From DATEPR01 sp036269975 (GTDB lineage Bacteria > Actinomycetota > Actinomycetes > Mycobacteriales > Pseudonocardiaceae): a stretch of 5,970 nucleotides of DNA. The position numbers and the translations under genes are program-made. Location: assembly GCA_036269975.1 (NCBI GenBank), contig DATBDL010000338.1, positions 1-5,970 of the forward strand. The letters run 5' to 3'. Positions 1 through 4,983 of this stretch are shown one piece after another. Each line of letters begins with the position of its first letter. Position 1 is the first letter of the stretch. The notes under the pieces were generated by a model. That model saw only the letters and a program-made list of their open reading frames with translations. It was not told the origin of the DNA and searched no databases.

Positions 1-1506
1 ACCCCCGACCGCTGCGTTGATCATGGCCCTGCCCACTGGTGCCGCGACCAGGGCGCCGATCGTCGCGGCGTCGTAGTTGCCACCACTCGTCACCACGACG
101 GCGACCGCGATCTGCGGGTTGTCCGCGGGCGCGAACGCGACGTACCAGCCGTAGGGCTGGGTGTGCTTGGGGTCGTTGCCGTGTTCCGCCGTGCCGGTCT
201 TGGACGCGATCTGGATGTTCGGCTGCTTGTTCAGCTTGCCGGAATTGTTCTCCGACAACAACATCGCGGCCTTGAGCTGGTTGGCGACATCGGGCGAGAT
301 CACGTTGTCGTTCATCACCTGCGCGCTGAAGCCCTGCACGGTGGACAGGTCCGACGAGAGCAGCGACTCGACAAGCTGCGGCTGCATCTCCTTGCCGCCG
401 TTGGCGATGGTGGCCGCGATCAGCGCGTTCTGCATCGGCGTCTCCTGCACGTCCCGCTGGCCGATACCGCTCTGGAAGACGCCGGGCAGGCCACCCTGGA
501 TGTTCGTGCAGTTGCCGCCGGCACGCGGGCCGAGGCACGAGCTGATCACGTTCAGCGGAATCGTGGTGCCCTGCCCGAAGCCGTACTTCGCCGCCTGCGC
601 CGTCACGGGACCCGCGCCGAGTTGCCCGGCCAGTGTGGCGAACGCGGTGTTGCACGAGTGCGCGATGGCGTCCGTGATGGACACCTTGCCGTCCGTCCCA
701 CCAGGACACGTTTCCTTGCCGAAGTTGGACAGCGTGGCGGTCGTGCCGGGCAGCGTGATCGTCGGCTGGGCCGGCAGCGTGTCGGCGTTCGGGTCGGCGC
801 CCGCGGACAGCGCCGCGCTCGCCACGACGAGCTTGAACGTCGAACCAGGTTGGTACGTGGCCGAAATCGGCTGGTTGATCAGCGGCGACACGGGCGACGA
901 CGGGTTGTATCCCTTCCTCGCGTTGGTCTGGGTCGCGCTGTCGTGCGACGCGAGCGGGTTCGGGTCGTAGCTCGGCGAGTCCACCATGGCCAGTATCTCG
1001 CCGGTGGACGGCCGGATCGCCACCGCCGCGCCGGTGAAGCCGTCCTGCACCATCGTGTTGTACCCGGCGGCCTGGACCTTCGCGTTGATGGTCAGCTCGA
1101 CGTTGCCGCCACCGATGTCCTTGCCGGTGATCAGGTCGGAGAGGCGACGCACGAACAGCCGGTCGTCGCTGCCGTCGAGGATGTCGTTCTCGACCTTCTC
1201 GATGCCCTGCGAACCGTAGATGGACGAGAAGTAACCGGTGACCGGCGCGTACATCGGGCCGTTGCTGTACACCCGCAGGTACTTCAGCCGGTCGTTGGTG
1301 GCCGTCGACGACGCGAGCAGCGTCTTGCCGTCCGCAGTGACGATCACGCCGCGTGGCCGCGAGTACTCGTCGTCCAGCACCCGCTGGTTGTTCGGGTTGG
1401 TGCGGTAGCTGTCCGCCTCGATCACCTGTACGTACGTGTCGTTGGCGAGCAGCAGCAGGACCATCAGCATCATGAACAGGCTGACCCGGCGCAGTGGCGT
1501 GTTCAC
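1..1506 (-). CDS. pbpA: PbpA, class B penicillin-binding protein (peptidoglycan transpeptidase), 3' end cut by window edge
   Basis: Peptidoglycan D,D-transpeptidase, membrane-anchored with its catalytic domain outside the membrane. It probably pairs with the RodA encoded just upstream. I read the frame directly from the GTG at 1506-1504 to base 1 without a stop (502 codons). The three penicillin-binding motifs are present: STFK with catalytic Ser222 and Lys225, SCN at 284-286, and KTG at 436-438. A short cytoplasmic N-terminus (VNTPLRR) is followed by a hydrophobic segment at about 8-28. The transpeptidase domain starts near 160 and includes the family-typical stretch TGEILAMVDSPSYDPN. Mycobacterial PbpA is about 490 residues with a similar KTG-to-end distance, so only a few residues and the stop should be missing. 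Cysteines 267/285 and 324/333 could form extracytoplasmic disulfides (inference). The GTG start overlaps the rodA stop (GTGA), and a GGTGGAG ribosome site lies 8 nt upstream, which decides the start. Confidence 0.95.
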   Translation of the reverse strand, partial: MNTPLRRVSLFMMLMVLLLLANDTYVQVIEADSYRTNPNNQRVLDDEYSRPRGVIVTADGKTLLASSTATNDRLKYLRVYSNGPMYAPVTGYFSSIYGSQGIEKVENDILDGSDDRLFVRRLSDLITGKDIGGGNVELTINAKVQAAGYNTMVQDGFTGAAVAIRPSTGEILAMVDSPSYDPNPLASHDSATQTNARKGYNPSSPVSPLINQPISATYQPGSTFKLVVASAALSAGADPNADTLPAQPTITLPGTTATLSNFGKETCPGGTDGKVSITDAIAHSCNTAFATLAGQLGAGPVTAQAAKYGFGQGTTIPLNVISSCLGPRAGGNCTNIQGGLPGVFQSGIGQRDVQETPMQNALIAATIANGGKEMQPQLVESLLSSDLSTVQGFSAQVMNDNVISPDVANQLKAAMLLSENNSGKLNKQPNIQIASKTGTAEHGNDPKHTQPYGWYVAFAPADNPQIAVAVVVTSGGNYDAATIGALVAAPVGRAMINAAVGG

Positions 1507-1521
1507 GAGGGCCGCTCCACC
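1503..1521 (-). promoter_or_regulatory. GTGA junction and ribosome site for pbpA
   Basis: The rodA TGA (1505-1503) overlaps the pbpA GTG (1506-1504). GGTGGAG (1521-1515) sits 8 nt upstream within the last rodA codons, so coupled translation of this SEDS/bPBP pair is expected. Confidence 0.8.
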
Positions 1522-2966
1522 ATGATCGTGGACGCCTGGGCCAGCGGTGTGAGGGGCGGATGCTGCGGTCGGCTCGCGGTGCCCGGCCGTGGCCGGCGCG
1601 CGGAGTCGGAGATCCGCAGCAGGACCGCCACCAGTATGTAGTTCGCCAGCAGCGACGAACCGCCCGCCGACATGAACGGCGACGTGAGGCCGGTCTCCGG
1701 GATCAGCTTGGTGACCCCGCCCGCGACCACGAACACCTGCCACACCAACGAGAACGCCAGCCCGCCGCCGAGCAGCTTGCCGAACGTGTCGCGCACGGCC
1801 AGCGCGCTGCGCATGCCGCGCATCGCCAGGAGCAGGTAGAGCATCAGCACCGCGAACAGGCCGAGCAGCCCCAGTTCCTCGCCGATCCCGGCCAGGATGA
1901 AGTCCGAACTGGCCTCCGGCACGATGTCCGGCCGGCCGGCGCCCAGCCCGGTGCCGAAGATGCCGCCGGTGCCGAGGCCGAACAGCGACTGCGCCATCTG
2001 GTAGCCGTTGCCGGACGGGTCGGCCAAAGGGTTGATCCAGTTCGCGACCCGGATCTGCACGTGCGCGAACAGCTTGTACGCCAGGAAGCACGCGCCCATG
2101 AACGGGATCAGCCCGATCACCACCCAGGCCCCGCGTTCCGTCGCGATGTAAATCATGACCAGTACGACGCCGAAGATGAGCAGTGAGTTGCCCAGGTCGC
2201 TCTCCAGGGCCAGCACGCCCACCGAGACCGCGAGCGCGAGCAGCAGCGGACCGAGGTCGCGCGGGCGCGGCAGTTCCAGGCCGAGCAGCTTGCGCCCGGC
2301 CTTCATGAACAGATCTCGCTTGGCCACCAGGAAGGCGGCGAAGAACACGATCAGCAGGATCTTGGCGAACTCACCCGGCTGGATCGTGAGGAACGGCAGC
2401 TTCAGCCACACCTTCGCGCCGTTCACCGCGGAGAGACTCGACGGCAGCACACCGGGCAGCAGCAGCAGGCCGAGGCCGACGAGGCCGAGCGTGTAGCCGT
2501 AGCGGGCCAGCGTGCGGTGGTCCTTGAGCCACACCAGGACCACGACGAAGAACAGCAGCCCGATCGTGGTCCACAGCACCTGCTTGGGCGCCTGCGCCGT
2601 GAAGTGCGGGCCACCCTGGGCCATCTTCTCGGCGCCGGCCAGGTCCAGCCGGTGGATCATCACCAGGCCGAGGCCGTTGAGCACGGCGACGCACGGCAGG
2701 ATCAGCGGGTCGGCGTAGGGCGCCCAGCGGCGCACCGCGTAGTGCGCGGCGCCGAACAGTGTCAGATAGGCCAGTCCGTAGTAGACGACCTGCATCGTCA
2801 GCGTCTGTTCCTGGTTGGCCTCGACCAGCACCAACGCCGCCGTGACCAGGACCGCCGCGAACGCCAGCAGGAGCAGTTCGGTGCCGCGACGGGTCGGCGG
2901 AGCGCCCGCTGGGCCGAGCGGGCCGCTCCCACCGGGTGCTGCCCCCGTCCCGACCGGCTGCGACAT
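1503..2966 (-). CDS. rodA: RodA, SEDS-family peptidoglycan glycosyltransferase
   Basis: Polytopic membrane enzyme of the FtsW/RodA/SpoVE (SEDS) family. It polymerises lipid II into glycan strands, working with a class B PBP, here probably the PbpA encoded next. The 487-residue length is close to mycobacterial RodA (about 470). A Pro/Gly-rich cytoplasmic N-terminus (1-28) precedes about ten to twelve hydrophobic segments. Family signatures: VNGAKVWLKL with TIQPGEFAK (181-202), ESDLGNS (255-261), NGYQMAQSLFGLGTGGIFGTG (from 320), the EASSDFI loop with Asp355 at the place of the essential SEDS aspartate, and PETGLTSPFMSAGGSS (423-438). A soluble tail of about 35 residues, rich in Pro, Arg and Ser, follows the last membrane segment. 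The ATG overlaps the pstP stop by one base (TGATG), with GGAAGG 10 nt upstream. It is RodA rather than FtsW because it sits with pbpA, pstP and the fha genes rather than in a dcw cluster. Confidence 0.95.
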   Translation of the reverse strand: MSQPVGTGAAPGGSGPLGPAGAPPTRRGTELLLLAFAAVLVTAALVLVEANQEQTLTMQVVYYGLAYLTLFGAAHYAVRRWAPYADPLILPCVAVLNGLGLVMIHRLDLAGAEKMAQGGPHFTAQAPKQVLWTTIGLLFFVVVLVWLKDHRTLARYGYTLGLVGLGLLLLPGVLPSSLSAVNGAKVWLKLPFLTIQPGEFAKILLIVFFAAFLVAKRDLFMKAGRKLLGLELPRPRDLGPLLLALAVSVGVLALESDLGNSLLIFGVVLVMIYIATERGAWVVIGLIPFMGACFLAYKLFAHVQIRVANWINPLADPSGNGYQMAQSLFGLGTGGIFGTGLGAGRPDIVPEASSDFILAGIGEELGLLGLFAVLMLYLLLAMRGMRSALAVRDTFGKLLGGGLAFSLVWQVFVVAGGVTKLIPETGLTSPFMSAGGSSLLANYILVAVLLRISDSARRPRPGTASRPQHPPLTPLAQASTIMVERPS

Positions 2967-2982
2967 CAGTTACCGGCCTTCC
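2964..2982 (-). promoter_or_regulatory. TGATG junction and ribosome site for rodA
   Basis: The pstP TGA (2968-2966) shares its last base with the rodA ATG (2966-2964). GGAAGG (2982-2977) lies 10 nt upstream inside pstP, a reasonable ribosome site that fixes this start. Confidence 0.8.
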
Positions 2983-4423
2983 GACAGTCCACGCCGGGAA
3001 CCGGGGGCTTCGGGGTGGTGGTGAGGACCGTCGGTCCCTGCGCGGGGGCTGTCGTCACCGTCGTGGTCGGCAGGCCGGTCGTCGTGCCCGCCCCGCCACC
3101 GATGGGCGGCGCCGTCGGTGGACCGGTCGTGGTCGTGGGGGCACCGCTGGTCGTGGTGGCGCCCGTCGAACCGGACGTCAGGCCGCTGCACTCCGGGAGG
3201 ACCTGGCTGGTACGCAGCCTGCGGATCTCGTCCTCGGCATCCTGTTGGCTCTGCAGTCCCATGATGCCGGCCTCCACCGCGGGGCGGTAACCCGGCTTGA
3301 TGTCGTCCAAAGTGATCATCTCGCAGCCCGGCGTCTCGGCCGGGCACGAGCCCTCGATCTCGCGATTGAGCTGCACACCGAGGAAACTGCCACGAACTCC
3401 CTGGAAGATGCCGATCTCGCCGTTGTCCGCCACAGACACGTAATACTGGCGCAGCACGAACCACCTGGTCGCGAACAGGCCGCCGACCAGCAGGATCACC
3501 ACCACGGCGGCCGCGATCAGCCACCGCGTGACCGTCTTGCGCCGCGATCGCGGCGGGCTGCCGGATGCCGGGGGGCCGACCCGCTGCTGCGGCTGCGGGA
3601 TCGGGTTCAGCGCGCGGGCCCGCGACGCCGGTGAGTCCGGCGGCGGGCCCTCGTCGCTGCCGTCACCGGCGGCGCCGCCCACGATCGGCGCGTCGTCGCC
3701 GAAGTCGACGTCCACCACGTCGGCGACGATCACCGTCACGTTGTCCGGGCCGCCGCCGCGCAGGGCCAGCTCGATCATCCGGTCCGCGCAGGTCTGCGGG
3801 TCGCGGATGTGCATGGCCTCGGTCAGCGTCTCGTGACTGATCACGCCGGACAGGCCGTCCGAGCACAGCAGGTACCGGTCGCCCGGCCGCACCTCGCGCA
3901 GGTTCAGCGTCGGCTCGATCGAGTCGTGGCCGGTCAGCGCGCGCAACAGCAGCGAACGCTGCGGATGGGTGTTGGCCTCCTCCGCGGTGATCCGGCCCTC
4001 GTCGATCAGCGACTGCACGAAGCTGTCGTCGTGCGTGATCTGGGTCACCGTGCCGTTGCGCATCAGGTACGTACGCGAGTCACCGATGTTGACCAGACCG
4101 AGCCGACTGCCCGCGAACAGGATCGCGGTCAGCGTCGTGCCCATCCCGTCAAGTTCGGGATCGTTGGACACCAGCTCGGAGATCGCGCCGTTGCCGGCCT
4201 CGACCGCCTCGCGCAACTGGCCGAGCAGGTCGTCGCTCGGCTCGTCGTCGTCGAGCGGGGCGAGCGCGGCGATCACGATCTTGCTGGCGATCTCGCCGGC
4301 CGCGTGACCGCCCATGCCGTCGGCCACCGCGAGCAGGCGTGGGCCGGCGTACACGGAGTCCTGGTTGTTCGCACGAACCAGGCCGCGATCGCTTCGGGCC
4401 ACGTACTTCAGAACGAGGGTCAT
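2966..4423 (-). CDS. pstP: PstP, PP2C-type membrane Ser/Thr protein phosphatase
   Basis: Metal-dependent PPM/PP2C phosphatase, the expected antagonist of PknA and PknB, acting on kinases and wall-synthesis proteins at the inner face of the membrane. The catalytic domain covers about 5-237. Motifs: RSDRGLVRANNQD (10-22), VADGMGGH (33-40) with metal-binding Asp35, GMGTTLTA (93-100), NIGDSRTYL (112-120), LLCSDGLSG (185-193) and GGPDNVTV (224-231). An acidic then Pro/Arg-rich juxtamembrane linker (240-298) leads to one membrane helix (about 300-319). The extracytoplasmic part (320-485) holds a small conserved region and a Thr/Pro/Gly-rich tail from about 415, with cysteines at 360, 367, 412 and 480. 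The 485-residue length is slightly below mycobacterial PstP (about 514). The ATG overlaps the fhaB stop as ATGA. The upstream ribosome site is weak (GAG only), so translation probably depends on coupling to fhaB. Confidence 0.96.
   Translation of the reverse strand: MTLVLKYVARSDRGLVRANNQDSVYAGPRLLAVADGMGGHAAGEIASKIVIAALAPLDDDEPSDDLLGQLREAVEAGNGAISELVSNDPELDGMGTTLTAILFAGSRLGLVNIGDSRTYLMRNGTVTQITHDDSFVQSLIDEGRITAEEANTHPQRSLLLRALTGHDSIEPTLNLREVRPGDRYLLCSDGLSGVISHETLTEAMHIRDPQTCADRMIELALRGGGPDNVTVIVADVVDVDFGDDAPIVGGAAGDGSDEGPPPDSPASRARALNPIPQPQQRVGPPASGSPPRSRRKTVTRWLIAAAVVVILLVGGLFATRWFVLRQYYVSVADNGEIGIFQGVRGSFLGVQLNREIEGSCPAETPGCEMITLDDIKPGYRPAVEAGIMGLQSQQDAEDEIRRLRTSQVLPECSGLTSGSTGATTTSGAPTTTTGPPTAPPIGGGAGTTTGLPTTTVTTAPAQGPTVLTTTPKPPVPGVDCRKAGN
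4420..4423 (-). other. ATGA overlap, fhaB stop with pstP start
   Basis: The fhaB TGA (4422-4420) shares bases with the pstP ATG (4423-4421). With the weak pstP ribosome site, this points to translational coupling by re-initiation. Confidence 0.9.
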
Positions 4424-4878
4424 GAGCGCAGCTCGATCACCGTCTTGCCGATTCGGATCGGGACGCCGAGCGGAACCCGCAGGGGTGCCGTGACCTTCGC
4501 CCGGTCGAGGTAGGTGCCGTTGGTGGAGCCTAGATCCTCCACGTACCAGTCCGTTCCCCGGAGTGCCACCCGCGCGTGCCGGGTGGACGCGTAGTCGTCA
4601 TCTAGCACCAATGTCGAGTCGTCTGCCCGCCCGATCAGGATCGGACGGCCGTCCAGTGAGATCCGAGTACCCGCCAGCGCGCCGTGCGTCACCACGAGTT
4701 GTCGTGCCGCCTTGCCCCGGCCCTTCTTGTCCTGGCCACGCCGGAAACCCGGCACCGCGACCCGGAGCCCGGACGCCGCGTAGAGGTCCGACCGGACCAC
4801 CCGCAGCACGGCCAGCACGAACAACCAGAGCAGGGCGAGAAACCCTGCTCTGGTCAGTTGCAACACCAGCACTGGCAC
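4420..4878 (-). CDS. fhaB: FhaB (FipA-like), membrane-anchored FHA-domain protein
   Basis: Small phosphothreonine-binding adaptor of 152 residues. Mycobacterial FhaB/FipA is about 155 and has been linked to FtsZ and FtsQ and to PknA phosphorylation. The N-terminus MPVLVLQLTRAGFLALLW matches the mycobacterial one closely and forms a membrane helix (about 11-28). A basic linker (44-58) precedes the FHA domain (about 60-151), with core residues Gly83-Arg84, STRH (98-101) and GSTNGT (117-122). The residue aligned with the phosphorylated Thr77 of mycobacterial FipA appears to be Ser74 (memory-based alignment). GTG at 4878-4876 is the first possible start after an in-frame TGA about 30 nt upstream, and it gives the family N-terminus. 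The only ribosome-site-like sequence is GGAG about 12 nt upstream, which is distant. The start codon region is complementary to the leader hairpin and the early codons form a perfect hairpin (see the repeat entries). Confidence 0.94.
   Translation of the reverse strand: MPVLVLQLTRAGFLALLWLFVLAVLRVVRSDLYAASGLRVAVPGFRRGQDKKGRGKAARQLVVTHGALAGTRISLDGRPILIGRADDSTLVLDDDYASTRHARVALRGTDWYVEDLGSTNGTYLDRAKVTAPLRVPLGVPIRIGKTVIELRS
4824..4854 (-). repeat. Perfect 12-bp hairpin inside the first codons of fhaB
   Basis: Arms ACCAGAGCAGGG (4824-4835) and CCCTGCTCTGGT (4843-4854) are exact reverse complements around a 7-nt loop. It covers codons 9-19 of fhaB, encoding the start of the membrane helix (T-R-A-G-F-L-A-L-L-W). 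The start codon lies about 24 nt upstream, so a stable fold here could slow initiation or early elongation. Confidence 0.85.
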
Positions 4879-4953
4879 CTGTTGTGTCCGCTCCGCTCGC
4901 CCAACTCACCGCGTGTCTCCGCGACCCGGCAAACCTGGCCGTGCCAGTGCTGG
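4866..4953 (-). promoter_or_regulatory. 13-nt complementarity between the leader repeat and the fhaB start codon
   Basis: Plus-strand CCAGCACTGGCAC at 4866-4878 is the exact reverse complement of GTGCCAGTGCTGG at 4941-4953. In the fhaB transcript the leader segment (4953-4941) can pair with the segment starting at the GTG start codon (4878-4866), closing a 62-nt loop and covering the start. The same leader segment is also part of the local 11-bp hairpin, so the two foldings exclude each other. The complementarity is seen; a regulatory role is inference. Confidence 0.4.
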
Positions 4954-4960
4954 CACGGCC
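4937..4960 (-). repeat. Perfect 11-bp inverted repeat in the fhaA-fhaB gap
   Basis: Arms GGCCGTGCCAG (4937-4947) and CTGGCACGGCC (4950-4960) are exact reverse complements with a 2-nt centre. It lies 24 nt after the fhaA stop and 58 nt before the fhaB GTG. In fhaB-sense RNA it is followed by AGGTTTGCC, with no long U run, so it is not a typical intrinsic terminator. It could be a U-less terminator, an operator for a dimeric repressor, an RNA-processing hairpin, or one arm of a switch (see findings). Confidence 0.85.
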
Positions 4961-4983
4961 GCTGCTGGCCAGGGGGCCGGCTC

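Noticed and set aside
163..1641. Long plus-strand open frame (492 codons) opposite pbpA and the rodA end
   Set aside because: Product is Arg/Val/Gly-rich with no recognisable domain, and the opposite strand carries clear PbpA motifs in frame. It is a high-GC antisense shadow.
2970..3524. Second minus-strand open frame inside pstP
   Set aside because: It is another frame of the pstP coding sequence, rich in Arg, Gly and His, without family features.
4937..4960. Classical intrinsic terminator after fhaA
   Set aside because: No U-rich tract follows the stem in the fhaA transcript direction (only three U). It is kept as an inverted repeat of unknown role.
4879..4983. Promoter for fhaB in the gap
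   Set aside because: TTGCCG and similar hexamers occur, but no -10 element at proper spacing is convincing.
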